64,000 nucleotides of DNA from Euonymus europaeus (GCA_963580455.1 OY756962.1:11736001-11800000); one strand, 5' to 3'. Counted from the stretch's first letter, positions 28,401 to 44,500 are shown. Notes: generated from the letters alone by a model not told the origin. Made by a program: numbers and translations.

Positions 28401-31400
28401 ATTCTTCTATGTGAAATTTTACGAGTATAAGCTTGCTAGATTATTTCGATGCCAAAACACCAAATTTCTATGACAAATGAACAAAACCGTTAAAAGATCC
28501 TCTATAGAGATAGTTGAGCAACTTCGAACCATCGAAGTTGCTCGGCGTACACTATTTACTATTCTTCTATGTCAAATTTTACGAGTTTAAGATTTCTAGG
28601 TTATTTCGATGACAAAACACCAACTTTTTATGACAAATGTACAAAACAGCTAAATGCTCGTCCTTAGAGAGAGTTGAGCAACTTCGGACCATCAAAGTTC
28701 CTCGGTGTACACTTTTATTGTTCTTCTACATCATATTTTATGAGTACAAACTTCCAAGATTATTTCGATTCCAAAAACACAAACTTTCTATGACAAATGA
28801 ACAAAACTGTTAAAAACTACTCTATAGAGAGAGTTGCTCGCAACTCCGGACCAACAAAGTTGCTCAGGATACACTTTTTATTGTTCTTCTATGTCAAATT
28901 TTACGAGTATAAGCTTCCTAGATTATTTCGATGCTAAAACACCATCTTTCTAAGACAAATGGACAAAACTGTTAAAAGCTCCTCCATAGAGAGAGTTGAT
29001 CAACTTGAGACCATCAAAGTTGCTCGGTGTAAACTTTTTATTGTTATTCTATGTCAAATTTTATGAGTATAAGCTTCAAAGATTATTTCGATTCCAAATC
29101 ACTAACTTTCTATGAGAAATGGACAAAACCGTTAAAAGCTCCACCATAGAGAGAGTTGAGCAACTTCGGACCATCAAAGTTGCTCAGTGTACACTTTTTA
29201 TTGTTCTTCTATGTCAAATATTATGAGTATAAGCTTCCTAGATTATTTCGATGCCAAAAGACCAACTTTTTATGACAAATGGACAAACCCGTTAAAAGCT
29301 ACTCCATAGACAGAGTTGAGCAAGTTCGGACCATAAAAGTTGTTCGACGTACACTTTTTTCGATTCTTCTATGTAAAATTTTACGAGTAGAAGCATCCTA
29401 GATTATTTTGATGACAAAACACCAACTTTCTACGACAAATAGACAAAACAGCAAAAAGCTCCACCTTAGAGAGAGTTGAGAAACTTCGGACCGTCAAACT
29501 TCCTCTGTGTACACTTTTATTGTTCTTCTACATCAAATTTTATAAGTAGAAGCTTCCAAGATTATTTCAATTCCAAAAACACGAACTTTCTATGAGAAAT
29601 GGACAAAACCGTTAAAAGCTCCTCAATAGAGAGAGTTGATGAACTTCGAACCAACAAAGTTGCTCGGGATACACTTTTTATTGTTCTTCTATGTCAAATT
29701 TTACGAGTATAAGTTTCCTAGATTATTTCGATGCCAAAACACCAACTTTTTACGTCAAATGGGCAAAACCGTTAAAAGCTCTTTTATAAAGAGAGTTGAG
29801 CAACTTCGGACCATCAAAGTTGCTCGGTGTAGACTTTTTATTGTTCTTCTATGTCAAATTTTATGAGTATAAGCTTCCTGGATTATTTCGATGCCAAAAC
29901 ACCAACTTTCTACCACAAATGGACAAAACCGTTAAAAGCTCTTCCATAGAGAGAGTTGAGAAACTTCGGACCATCAAAGTTGCTCAGCGTACACTATTTA
30001 CTATTCTTCTAAGTCAAATTTTACGAGTATAAGCTTGCTAGATTATTTCGATGCCAAAGCAGCAACTTTCTATGACAAATGAACAAAACCGTTAAAAGAT
30101 CCTCCATAGAGATAGTTGAGCAACTTCGAAACATCAAAATTGCTCGGCGTACACTATTTACTATTCTTCTATGTCAAATTTTACGAGTATACGCTTCCAA
30201 GATTATTTCGATGCCAAAACACCAACTTTTTATCACAAATTGACAAAACCGTTAAAAGCTCCACCATAGAGAGAGTTGAGCAACTTCGGACCATCAAAGT
30301 TGCTCGGTGTACACTCTTTATTGTTCTTCTATGTCAAATTTTACTAGTATACGCTTTGAAGATTATTTCAATGCCAAAACACGAACTTTCTATGACAAAT
30401 GGACAAAACCGTTAAAAGCTCCTCCATAGAGAGAGTTGAGCAACTTGGGACCAACAAAGTTGCTCGGGATACACTTTTTATTGTTCTTCTATGTCAAATT
30501 TTACGAGTATAAGCTTACTAGATTATTTCGATGCTAAAACACCATCTTCCCATGACAAATGGACAAAACCGTTAAAAGCTCCTCCATAGAAAGAGTTGAG
30601 CAACTTCGGACCATCAAAGTTGCTCGGTTTACACTTTTTATTGTTCTTCTATGTCAAATATTATGAGTATAAGCTTCCTAGATTATTTCGATAACAAAAG
30701 ACCAACTTTCCATGACAAATGGACAAACCTGTTAAAAGCTACTCCATAGACAGAGTTGAGCAAGTTCGGACCATAAAAGTTGTTCGACGTACACTTTTTA
30801 CGATTCTTCTATGTAAAATTTTACGAGTATAAGCATCCTAGATTATTTCGATGACAAAACACCAACTTTCTATGACAAATGTACAAAACAGCTAAATGCT
30901 CCTCCTTAGAGAGAGTTGAGCAACTTCGGACCATCAAAGTTCCTCGGTGTACACTTTTATTGTTCTTCTACGTCATATTTTATGAGTAGAAGCTTCCAAG
31001 ATTATTTCGATTCCAAAAACACCAACTTTCTATGACAAATGAACAAAACCGTTAAAAGCTACTCCATAGAGAGAGTTGCTCGCAACTTCGGACCAACAAA
31101 GTTGCTCGGGATACACTTTTTATTGTTCTTCTATGTCAAATTTTACGAGTATAAGCTTCCTAGATTATTTCGATGCTAAAACGCCATCTTTCTATGACAA
31201 ATGGAGAAAACATTTAAAAGCTCCTCCATAGAGAGAGTTGAGCAACTTCGGACCATCAAAGTTGCTCGGTGTACACTTTTTATTGTTCTTCTACATCAAA
31301 TTTTATGAGTAGAAACTTCCAAGATTATTTCAATTCCAAAAACACGAACTTTCTATGACAAATGGACAAAACCGTTAAAAGCTCCTCAATAGAGAGAGTT

Positions 31401-34400
31401 GATGAACTTCGAACCAACAAAGTTGCTCGGGATACACTTTTTATTATTCTTCTATGTCAAATTTTACGAGTATAAGCTTCCTAGATTTTTTTGACGCTAA
31501 AACACCATCTTTCTATGACAAATGGACAAAACCGTTAAAAGCTCCTCCATAGAGAGAGTTGAGCAACTTCGGACCATCAAAGTTGCTCGGTGTACACTTT
31601 TTATTGTTATTCTATGTCAAATTTTATGAGTATATGAGCTTCCTAGATTATTTCGATGCCAAAAGACCAATTTATTATGACAAATGGACAAATCCGTTAA
31701 AAGCTACTCCATAGACAGAGTTGAGCAAGTTCTGACCATAAAAGTTGTTCGACGTACACTTTTTACGATTCTTCTATGTCAAATTTTACGAGTATAAGCT
31801 TCTTATATTATTTCGATGACAAAACACCAACTTTCTACGACAAATAGACAAAACAGCTAAAAGCTCCTCCTTAGAGAGAGTTGAGCAACTTCGGACCATC
31901 AAAGTTCCGCGGTGTACACTTTTATTGTTCTTCTACATCAAATTTTATGAGTAGAAGCTTCCAAGATTATTTCAATTCCAAAAACACGAACTTTCTATGA
32001 CAAATGAACAAAACCGTTAAAAGCTACTCCATAGAGAGAGTTGCTCGCAACTTCGGACCAACAAAGTTGCACGGGATACACTTTTTATTGTTTTTCAATG
32101 TCAAATTTTACGAGTATAAGCTTCCTAGATTATTTCGATGCTAAAACACCATCTTTCTGTGACAAATGGACAAAACCGTTAAAAGCTCCTCCATAGAGAG
32201 AGTTGATCAACTTCGGACCATCATAGTTGCTCGGTGTACACTTTTTATTGTTCTTCTATGTCAAATATTATGAGTATATGAGTTTCCTAGATTATTTCGA
32301 AGCCAAAAGACCAATTTAATATCACAAATGGACAAACCCGTTAAAAGCTACTCCATAGACAGAGTTGAGCAAGTTCGAACCATAAAAATTGTTCGACATA
32401 CACTTTTTACGATTCTTCTATGTCAAATTTTACGAGTATAAGCTTCCTATATTATTTCGATGACAAAACACCAACTTTCTACAACAAATAGACAAAACAG
32501 CTAAAAGCTCCTCCTTAGAGAGAGTTGAGCAACTTCGGACCATCACAGTTCCGCGGTGTACACTTTTATTGTTCTTCTACATCAAATTTTATGAGTAGAA
32601 GCTTCCAAGATTATTTCAATTCCAAAAACACAAACTTTCTATGACAAATGGACAAAACCGTTAAAAGCTCCTCAATAGAGAGAGTTGATGAACTTCGAAC
32701 TAACAAAGTTGCTAGGGATACACTTTTTATTGTTGTTCTATGTTAAATTTTATGAGTATAAGCTTCCTAGATTATTTCGATGCCAAAACACCAACTTTCT
32801 ACAACAAATGGACAAAACCATCAAAAGCTCTTCCATAGAGAGAGTTGAGCAACTTTGGACCATCAAAGTTGCTCGGCGTACACTATTTACTATTCTTCTA
32901 AGTCAAATTTTACGAGTATAAGCTTGCTAGATTATTTCGATGCCAAAACACCAACTTTCTATGACAAATGAACAAAACCGTTAAAAGATCCTCCATAGAG
33001 ATAGTTGATCAACTTCGAACCATCAAAGTTGCTCGGGGTACACTATTTAATATTCTTCCATGTCAAATTTTACGAGTATAAGCTTTCCGGATTATTTCGA
33101 TGCCAAAACACCAACTTTCTATCACAAAGCGACAAAACTGTTAAAAGCTCCTCCATAGAGAGAGTTGAGCAACTTCGGACCATCAAAGGTGCTCGGCGTA
33201 CACCTTATATTGTTCTTCTATGTCAAATTTTACGAGTATAAGCTTCCTAGATTATTTCGATGACAAAACACCAACTTTCTATGACAAATGGACAAAACAG
33301 CTAAAAGCTCCTCCATAGAGAGAGTTGAGCAACTTCGGACCATCAAAGTTGCTCGGCGTACACCTTATATTGTTCTTCTATGTTAAATTTTACGACTATA
33401 AGCTTCCTAGATTATTTCGATGATAAAAGACCAACTTTCTACGACAAATGAACAAAACAGCTAAAAGCTCCTCCATAGAGAGAGTTGAGCAACTTCGGAC
33501 CATCAAAGTTGCTCGGCGTACACCTTATATTGTTCTTCTATGTCAAATTTTACCAGTATAAGCTTCCTAGATTATTTCGATGATAAAACACCAACTTTCT
33601 ATGACAAATGGACAAAACAGCTAAAAGCTCCTCTTTAGAGAGAGTTGAGCAACTTCGGACCATCATAGTTGCTCAGCGTACACTATTTACTATTCTTCTA
33701 TGTGAAATTTTACGAGTATAAGCTTGCTAGATTATTTCGATGCCAAAACACCAAATTTCTATGACAAATGAACAAAACCGTTAAAAGATCCTCTATAGAG
33801 ATAGTTGAGCAACTTCAAACCATCGAAGTTGCTCGGCGTACACTATTTACTATTCTTTTATGTCAAATTTTACGAGTTTAAGATTTCTAGGTTATTTCGA
33901 TGACAAAACACCAACTTTTTATGACAAATGTACAAAACAGCTAAATGCTCGTCCTTAGAGAGAGTTGAGCAACTTCGGACCATCAAAGTTCCTCGGTGTA
34001 CACTTTTATTGTTCTTCTACATCATATTTTATGAGTACAAGCTTCCAAGATTATTTCGATTCCAAAAACACAAACTTTCTATGACAAATGAACAAAACTG
34101 TTAAAAACTACTCTATAGAGAGAGTTGCTCGCAACTCCGGACCAACAAAGTTGCTCGGGATACACTTTTTATTGTTCTTCTATGTCAAATTTTACGAGTA
34201 TAAGCTTCCTAGATTATTTCGATGCTAAAACACCATCTTTCTATGACAAATGGACAAAACTGTTAAAAGCTCCTCCATAGAGAGAGTTGATCAACTTCAG
34301 ACCATCAAAGTTGCTCGGTGTAAACTTTTTATTGTTATTCTATGTCAAATTTTATGAGTATAAGCTTCCAAGATTATTTCGATTCCAAATCACTAACTTT

Positions 34401-37400
34401 CTATGAGAAATGGACAAAACCGTTAAAAGCTCCACCATAGAGAGAGTTGAGCAACTTCGGACCATCAAAGTTGCTCAGTGTACACTTTTTATTGTTCTTC
34501 TATGTCAAATATTATGAGTATAAGCTTCCTAGATTATTTCGATGCCAAAAGACCAACTTTTTATGACAAATGGACAAACCCGTTAAAAGCTACCCCATAG
34601 ACAGAGTTGAGCAAGTTCGGACCATAAAAGTTGTTCGACGTACACTTTTTACGATTCTTCTATGTAAAATTTTACGACTAGAAGCATCCTAGATTATTTT
34701 GATGACAAAACACCAACTTTCTACGACAAATAGACAAAACAGCTAAAAGCTCCACCTTAGAGAGAGTTGAGCAACTTCGGACCGTCAAACTTCCTCTGTG
34801 TACACTTTTATTGTTCTTCTACATCAAATTTTATAAGTAGAAGCTTCCAAGATTATTTCAATTCCAAAAACACGAACTTTCTATGAGAAATGGACAAAAC
34901 CATTAAAAGCTCCTCAATAGAGAGAGTTGATGAACTTCGAACCAACAAAGTTGCTCGGGATACACTTTTTATTGTTCTTCTATGTCAAATTTTACGAGTA
35001 TAAGTTTCCTAGATTATTTCGATGCCAAAACACGAACTTTCTATGACAAATGGACAAAACCGTTAAAAGCTCCTCCATAGAGAGAGTTGAGCAACTTGGG
35101 ACCAACAAAGTTGCTCGGGATACACTTTTTATTGTTCTTCTATGTCAAATTTTACGAGTATAAGCTTACTAGATTATTTCGATGCTAAAACACCATCTTC
35201 CCATGACAAATGGACAAAACCGTTAAAAGCTCTTCCATAGAGAGAGTTGAGAAACTTCGGACCATCAAAGTTGCTCAGCGTACACTATTTACTATTCTTC
35301 TAAGTCAAATTTTACGAGTATAAGCTTGCTAGATTATTTCGATGCCAAAACAGCAACTTTCTATGACAAATGAACAAAACCGTTAAAAGATCCTCCATAG
35401 AGATAGTTGAGCAACTTCGAAACATCAAAATTGCTCGGCGTACACTATTTACTATTCTTCTATGTCAAATTTTACGAGTATAAGCTTCCAAGATTATTTC
35501 GATGCCAAAACACTAACTTTTTATCACAAATTGACAAAACCGTTAAAAGCTCCACCATAGAGAGAGTTGAGCAACTTCGGACCATCAAAGTTGCTCGGTG
35601 TACACTCTTTATTGTACTTCTATGTCAAATTTTACTAGTATAGGCTTCGAAGATTATTTCAATGCCAAAACACGAACTTTCTATGACAAATGGACAAAAC
35701 CGTTAAAAGCTCCTCCATAGAGAGAGTTGAGCAACTTGGGACCAACAAAGTTGCTCGGGATACACTTTTTATTGTTCTTCTATGTCAAATTTTACGAGTA
35801 TAAGCTTACTAGATTATTTCGATGCTAAAACACCATCTTCCCATGACAAATGGACAAAACCGTTAAAAGCTCCCCCATAGAGAGAGTTGAGCAACTTCGG
35901 ACCATCAAAGTTGCTCGGTTTACACTTTTTATTGTTCTTCTATGTCAAATATTATGAGTATAAGCTTCCTAGATTATTTCGATAACAAAAGACCAACTTT
36001 CTATGACAAATGGACAAACCTGTTAAAAGCTACTCCATAGACAGAGTTGAGCAAGTTCGGACCATAAAAGTTGTTCGACGTACACTTTTTACGATTCTTC
36101 TATGTAAAATTTTACGAGTATAAGCATCCTAGATTATTTCGATGACAAAATACCAACTTTCTATGACAAATGTACAAAACAGCTAAATGCTCCTCCTTAG
36201 AGAGAGTTGAGCAACTTCGGACCATCAAAGTTCCTCGGTGTACACTTTTATTGTTCTTCTACGTCATATTTTATGAGTAGAAGCTTCCAAGATTATTTTG
36301 ATTCCAAAAACACCAACTTTCTATGACAAATGAACAAAACCGTTAAAAGCTACTCCATAGAGAGAGTTGCTCGCAACTTCGGACCAACAAAGTTGCTCGG
36401 GATACACTTTTTATTGTTCTCCTATGTCAAATTTTACGAGTATAAGCTTCCTAGATTATTTCGATGCTAAAACACCATCTTTCTATGACAAATGGAGAAA
36501 ACATTTAAAAGCTCCTCCATAGAGAGAGTTGAGCAACTTCGGACCATCAAAGTTGCTCGGTGTACACTTTTATTGTTCTTCTACATCAAATTTATGAGTA
36601 GAAACTTCCAAGATTATTTCAATTCCAAAAACACGAACTTTCTATGACAAATGGACAAAACCGTTAAAAGCTCCTCAATAGAGAGAGTTGATGAACTTCG
36701 AACCAACAAAGTTGCTCGGGATACACTTTTTATTATTCTTCTATGTCAAATTTTACGAGTATAAGCTTCCTAGATTTTTTTGACGCTAAAACACCATCTT
36801 TCTATGACAAATGGACAAAACCGTTAAAAGCTCCTCCATAGAGAGAGTTGAGCAACTTCGGACCATCAAAGTTGCTCGGTGTACACTTTTTATTGTTATT
36901 CTATGTCAAATTTTATGAGTATATGAGCTTCCTAGATTATTTCGATGCCGAAAGACCAATTTATTATGACAAATGGACAAATCCGTTAAAAGCTACTCCA
37001 TAGACAGAGTTGAGCAAGTTCTGACCATAAAAGTTGTTCGACGTACACTTTTTACGATTCTTCTATGTCAAATTTTACGAGTATAAGCTTCCTATATTAT
37101 TTCGATGACAAAACACCAACTTTCTACGACAAATAGACAAAACAGCTAAAAGCTCCTCCTTAGAGAGAGTTGAGCAACTTCGGACCATCAAAGTTCCGCG
37201 GTGTACACTTTTATTGTTCTTCTACATCAAATTTTATGAGTAGAAGCTTCCAAGATTATTTCAATTCCAAAAACACGAACTTTCTATGACAAATGAACAA
37301 AACCGTTAAAAGCTACTCCATAGAGAGAGTTGCTCGCAACTTCGGACCAACAAAGTTGCACGGGATACACTTTTTATTGTTTTTCAATGTCAAATTTTAC

Positions 37401-38520
37401 GAGTATAAGCTTCCTAGATTATTTTGATGCTAAAACACCATCTTTCTACGACAAATGGACAAAACCGTTAAAAGCTCCTCCATATAGAGAGTTGATCAAC
37501 TTCGGACCATCATAGTTGCTCGGTGTACACTTTTTATTGTTCTTCTATGTCAAATATTATGAGTATATGAGTTTCCTAGATTATTTCGAAGCCAAAAGAC
37601 CAATTTAATATGACAAATGGACAAACCCGTTAAAAGCTACTCCATAGACAGAGTTGAGCAAGTTCGAACCATAAAAATTGTTCGACATACACTTTTTACG
37701 ATTCTTCTATGTCAAATTTTACGAGTATAAGCTTCCTATATTATTTCGATGACAAAACACCAACTTTCTACGACAAATAGACAAAACAGCTAAAAGCTCC
37801 TCCTTAGAGAGAGTTGAGCAACTTCGGACCATCAAAGTTCCGCGGTGTACACTTTTATTGTTCTCCTACATCAAATTTTATGAGTAGAAGCTTCCAAGAT
37901 TATTTCAATTCCAAAAACACAAACTTTCTATGACAAATGGACAAAACCGTTAAAAGCTCCTCAATAGAGAGAGTTGATGAACTTCGAACCAAAAAAGTTG
38001 CTAGGGATACACTTTTTATTGTTCTTCTATGTTAAATTTTATGAGTATAAGCTTCCTAGATTATTTCGATGCCAAAACACCAACTTTCTACAACAAATGT
38101 ACAAAACCATCAAAAGCTCTTCCATAGAGAGAGTTGAGCAACTTTGGACCATCAAAGTTGCTCGGCGTACACTATTTACTATTCTTCTAAGTCAAATTTT
38201 ACGAGTATAAGCTTGCTAGATTATTTCGATGCCAAAACACCAACTTTCTATGACAAATGAACAAAACCGTTAAAAGATCCTCCATAGAGATAGTTGATCA
38301 ACTTCGAACCATCAAAGTTGCTCGGGGTACACTATTTAATATTCTTCCATGTCAAATTTTACGAGTATAAGCTTTCTAGATTATTTCGATGCCAAAACAC
38401 CAACTTTCTATCACAAAGCGACAAAACTGTTAAAAGCTCCTCCATAGAGAGAGTTGAGCAACTTCGGACCATCAAAGGTGCTCGGCGTATACCTTATATT
38501 GTTCTTCTATGTCAAATTTT
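22423..38520 (+). repeat. 5.29-kb super-repeat (about 33 monomers), three copies
   Basis: A GTTGATGAAC monomer with a TAGGGATACAC variant opens each copy at 22423, 27395, 32685 and 37974 (steps 4972, 5290, 5289). A second marker 320 bp further on recurs at 22743, 27715, 33005 and 38294. Copy 1 is about 319 bp (two monomers) shorter because of a chimeric junction near 24180-24240. Copy 3 has a converted stretch near 35031-35231. A shared 24345/29636 marker (step 5291) confirms the full-length period. Confidence 0.87.
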
Positions 38521-38599
38521 ATGAGTATAAGCTTCCTAGATTATTTCGATGACAAAACACCAACTTTCTATGACAAATGGACAAAACAGCTAAAAGCTC

Positions 38600-41500
38600 C
38601 TCCATAGAGAGAGTTGAGCAACTTCGGACCATCAAAGTTGCTCGGCGTACACCTTATATTGTTCTTCTATGTTAAATTTTACCAGTATAAGCTTACTAGA
38701 TTATTTCGATGATAAAAGACCAACTTTCTACGACAAATGAATAAAACAGCTAAAAGCTCCTCCATAGAGAGAGTTGAGCAACTTCGGACCATCAAAGTTG
38801 CTCGGCGTACACCTTATATTGTTCTTCTATGTCAAATTTTACCAGTATAAGCTTCCTAGATTATTTCGATGATAAAACACCAACTTTCTATGACAAATGG
38901 ACAAAACAGCTAAAAGCTCCTCTTTAGAGAGAGTTGAGCAACTTCGGACCATCATAGTTGCTCAGCGTACACTATTTACTATTCTTCTATGTGAAATTTT
39001 ACGAGTATAAGCTTGCTAGATTATTTCGATGCCAAAACACCAAATTTCTATGACAAATGAACAAAACCGTTAAAAGATCCTCTATAGAGATAGTTGAGCA
39101 ACTTCGAACCATCGAAGTTGCTCGGCGTACACTATTTACTATTCTTCTATGTCAAATTTTACGAGTTTAAGATTTCTAGGTTATTTCGATGACAAAACAC
39201 CAACTTTTTATGACAAATGTACAAAACAGCTAAATGCTCGTCCTTAGAGAGAGTTGAGCAACTTCGGACCATCAAAGTTCCTCGGTGTACACTTTTATTG
39301 TTCTTCTACATCATATTTTATGAGTAGAAGCTTCCAAGATTATTTCGATTCCAAAAACACAAACTTTCTATGACAAATGAACAAAACTGTTAAAAACTAC
39401 TCTATAGAGAGAGTTGCTCGCAACTCCGGACCAACAAAGTTGCTCGGGATACACTTTTTATTGTTCTTCTATGTCAAATTTTACGAGTATAAGCTTCCTA
39501 GATTATTTCGATGCTAAAACACCATCTTTCTATGACAAATGGACAAAACTGTTAAAAGCTCCTCCATAGAGAGAGTTGATCAACTTCAGACCATCAAAGT
39601 TGCTCGGTGTAAACTTTTTATTGTTATTCTATGTCATATTTTATGAGTATAAGCTTCCAAGATTATTTCGATTCCAAATCACTAACTTTCTATGAGAAAT
39701 GGACAAAACCGTTAAAAGCTCCACCATAGAGAGAGTTGAGCAACTTCGGACCATCATAGTTGCTCGGTGTACACTTTTTATTGTTCTTCTATGTCAAATA
39801 TTATGAGTATATGAGCTTCCTAGATTATTTCGATGCCAAAAGACCAATTTATTATGACAAATGGACAAACCCGTTAAAAGCTACTCCATAGACAGAGTTG
39901 AGCAAGTTCGGACCATAAAAATTGTTCGACGTACACTTTTTACGATTCTTATATGTCAAATTTTACGAGTATAGGCTTCCTATATTATTTCGATAACAAA
40001 ACACCAACTTTCTACGACAAATAGACAAAACAGCTAAAAGCTCCTTCTTAGAGAGAGTTGAGCAACTTCGGACCATCAAAGTTCCGCGGTGTACACTTTT
40101 ATTGTTCTTCTACATCAAATTTTATGAGTAGAAGCTTCCAAGATTATTTCAATTCCAAAAACACGAACTTTCTATGACAAATGGACAAAACCGATAAAAG
40201 CTCCTCAATAGAGAGAGTTGATGAACTTCGAACCAACAAAGTTGCTCGGGATACACTTTTTATTGTTCTTTTATGTTAAATTTTATGAGTATAAGCTTCC
40301 TAGATTATTTCGATGCCAAAACACCAACTTTCTACAACAAATGGACAAAACCGTTAAAAGCTCTTCCATAGAGAGAGTTGAGCAACTTCGGACCATCAAA
40401 GTTGCTCGGCGTACACCTTATATTGTTCTTCTATGTTAAATTTTACCAGTATAAGCTTCCTAGATTATTTCGATGATAAAAGACCAACTTTCTACGACAA
40501 ATGAACAAAACAGCTAAAAGCTCCTCCATAGAGAGAGTTGAGCAACTTCGGACCATCAAAGTTGCTCGGCGTACACCTTATATTGTTCTTCTATGTCAAA
40601 TTTTACCAGTATAAGCTTCCTAGATTATTTCGATGATAAAACACCAACTTTCTATGACAAATGGACAAAACAGCTAAAAGCTCCTCTTTAGAGAGAGTTG
40701 AGCAACTTCGGACCATCATAGTTGCTCAGCGTACACTATTTACTATTCTTCTATGTGAAATTTTACGAGTATAAGCTTGCTAGATTATTTCGATGCCAAA
40801 ACACCAAATTTCTATGACAAATGAACAAAACCGTTAAAAGATCCTCTATAGAGATAGTTGAGCAACTTCGAACCATCGAAGTTGCTCGGCGTACACTATT
40901 TACTATTCTTCTATGTCAAATTTTACGAGTTTAAGATTTCTAGGTTATTTCGATGACAAAACACCAACTTTTTATGACAAATGTACAAAACAGCTAAATG
41001 CTCGTCCTTAGAGAGAGTTGAGCAACTTCGGACCATCAAAGTTCCTCGGTGTACACTTTTATTGTTCTTCTACATCATATTTTATGAGTAGAAGCTTCCA
41101 AGATTATTTCGATTCCAAAAACACAAACTTTCTATGACAAATGAACAAAACTGTTAAAAACTACTCTATAGAGAGAGTTGCTCGCAACTCCGGACCAACA
41201 AAGTTGCTCGGGATACACTTTTTATTGTTCTTCTATGTCAAATTTTACGAGTATAAGCTTCCTAGATTATTTCGATGCTAAAACACCATCTTTCTATGAC
41301 AAATGGACAAAACTGTTAAAAGCTCCTCCATAGAGAGAGTTGATCAACTTCAGACCATCAAAGTTGCTCGGTGTAAACTTTTTATTGTTATTCTATGTCA
41401 TATTTTATGAGTATAAGCTTCCAAGATTATTTCGATTCCAAATCACTAACTTTCTATGAGAAATGGACAAAACCGTTAAAAGCTCCACCATAGAGAGAGT

Positions 41501-44500
41501 TGAGCAACTTCGGACCATCATAGTTGCTCGGTGTACACTTTTTATTGTTCTTCTATGTCAAATATTATGAGTATATGAGCTTCCTAGATTATTTCGATGC
41601 CAAAAGACCAATTTATTATGACAAATGGACAAACCCGTTAAAAGCTACTCCATAGACAGAGTTGAGCAAGTTCGGACCATAAAAATTGTTCGACGTACAC
41701 TTTTTACGATTCTTATATGTCAAATTTTACGAGTATAGGCTTCCTATATTATTTCGATAACAAAACACCAACTTTCTACGACAAATAGACAAAACAGCTA
41801 AAAGCTCCTTCTTAGAGAGAGTTGAGCAACTTCGGACCATCAAAGTTCCGCGGTGTACACTTTTATTGTTCTTCTACATCAAATTTTATGAGTAGAAGCT
41901 TCCAAGATTATTTCAATTCCAAAAACACGAACTTTCTATGACAAATGGACAAAACCGATAAAAGCTCCTCAATAGAGAGAGTTGATGAACTTCGAACCAA
42001 CAAAGTTGCTCGGGATACACTTTTTATTGTTCTTCTATGTTAAATTTTATGAGTATAAGCTTCCTAGATTATTTCGATGCCAAAACACCAACTTTCTACA
42101 ACAAATGGACAAAACCGTTAAAAGCTCTTCCATAGAGAGAGTTGAGCAACTTCGGACCATCAAAGTTGCTCGGCGTACACCTTATATTGTTCTTCTATGT
42201 TAAATTTTACCAGTATAAGCTTCCTAGATTATTTCGATGATAAAAGACCAACTTTCTACGACAAATGAACAAAACAGCTAAAAGCTCCTCCATAGAGAGA
42301 GTTGAGCAACTTCGGACCATCAAAGTTGCTCGGCGTACACCTTATATTGTTCTTCTATGTCAAATTTTACCAGTATAAGCTTCCTAGATTATTTCGATGA
42401 TAAAACACCAACTTTCTATGACAAATGGACAAAACAGCTAAAAGCTCCTCTTTAGAGAGAGTTGAGCAACTTCGGACCATCATAGTTGCTCAGCGTACAC
42501 TATTTACTATTCTTCTATGTGAAATTTTACGAGTATAAGCTTGCTAGATTATTTCGATGCCAAAACACCAAATTTCTATGACAAATGAACAAAACCGTTA
42601 AAAGATCCTCTATAGAGATAGTTGAGCAACTTCGAACCATCGAAGTTGCTCGGCGTACACTATTTACTATTCTTCTATGTCAAATTTTACGAGTTTAAGA
42701 TTTCTAGGTTATTTTGATGACAAAACACCAACTTTTTATGACAAATGTACAAAACAGCTAAATGCTCGTCCTTAGAGAGAGTTGAGCAACTTCGGACCAT
42801 CAAAGTTCCTCGGTGTACACTTTTATTGTTCTTCTACATCATATTTTATGAGTAGAAGCTTCCAAGATTATTTCGATTCCAAAAACACAAACTTTCTATG
42901 ACAAATGAACAAAACTGTTAAAAACTACTCTATAGAGAGAGTTGCTCGCAACTCCGGACCAACAAAGTTGCTCGGGATACACTTTTTATTGTTCTTCTAT
43001 GTCAAATTTTACGAGTATAAGCTTCCTAGATTATTTCGATGCTAAAACACCATCTTTCTATGACAAATGGACAAAACTGTTAAAAGCTCCTCCATAGAGA
43101 GAGTTGATCAACTTCAGACCATCAAAGTTGCTCGGTGTAAACTTTTTATTGTTATTCTATGTCATATTTTTGAGTATAAGCTTCCAAGATTATTTCGATT
43201 CCAAATCACTAACTTTCTATGAGAAATGGACAAAACCGTTAAAAGCTCCACCATAGAGAGAGTTGAGCAACTTCGGACCATCATAGTTGCTCGGTGTACA
43301 CTTTTTATTGTTCTTCTATGTCAAATATTATGAGTATATGAGCTTCCTAGATTATTTCGATGCAAAAAGACCAATTTATTATGACAAATGGACAAACCCG
43401 TTAAAAGCTACTCCATAGACAGAGTTGAGCAAGTTCGGACCATAAAAATTGTTCGACGTACACTTTTTACGATTCTTATATGTCAAATTTTACGAGTATA
43501 GGCTTCCTATATTATTTCGATAACAAAACACCAACTTTCTACGACAAATAGACAAAACAGCTAAAAGCTCCTTCTTAGAGAGAGTTGAGCAACTTCGGAC
43601 CATCAAAGTTCCGCGGTGTACACTTTTATTGTTCTTCTACATCAAATTTTATGAGTAGAAGCTTCCAAGATTATTTCAATTCCAAAAACACGAACTTTCT
43701 ATGACAAATGGACAAAACCGATAAAAGCTCCTCAATAGAGAGAGTTGATGAACTTCGAACCAACAAAGTTGCTCGGGATACACTTTTTATTGTTCTTCTA
43801 TGTTAAATTTTATGAGTATAAGCTTCCTAGATTATTTCGATGCCAAAACACCAACTTTCTACAACAAATGGACAAAACCGTTAAAAGCTCTTCCATAGAG
43901 AGAGTTGAGCAACTTCGGACCATCAAAGTTGCTCGGCGTACACCTTATATTGTTCTTCTATGTTAAATTTTACCAGTATAAGCTTCCTAGATTATTTCGA
44001 TGATAAAAGACCAACTTTCTACGACAAATGAACAAAACAGCTAAAAGCTCCTCCATAGAGAGAGTTGAGCAACTTCGGACCATCAAAGTTGCTCGGCGTA
44101 CACCTTATATTGTTCTTCTATGTCAAATTTTACCAGTATAAGCTTCCTAGATTATTTCGATGATAAAACACCAACTTTCTATGACAAATGGACAAAACAG
44201 CTAAAAGCTCCTCTTTAGAGAGAGTTGAGCAACTTCGGACCATCATAGTTGCTCAGCGTACACTATTTACTATTCTTCTATGTGAAATTTTACGAGTATA
44301 AGCTTGCTAGATTATTTCGATGCCAAAACACCAAATTTCTATGACAAATGAACAAAACCGTTAAAAGATCCTCTATAGAGATAGTTGAGCAACTTCGAAC
44401 CATCGAAGTTGCTCGGCGTACACTATTTACTATTCTTCTATGTCAAATTTTACGAGTTTAAGATTTCTAGGTTATTTCGATGACAAAACACCAACTTTTT

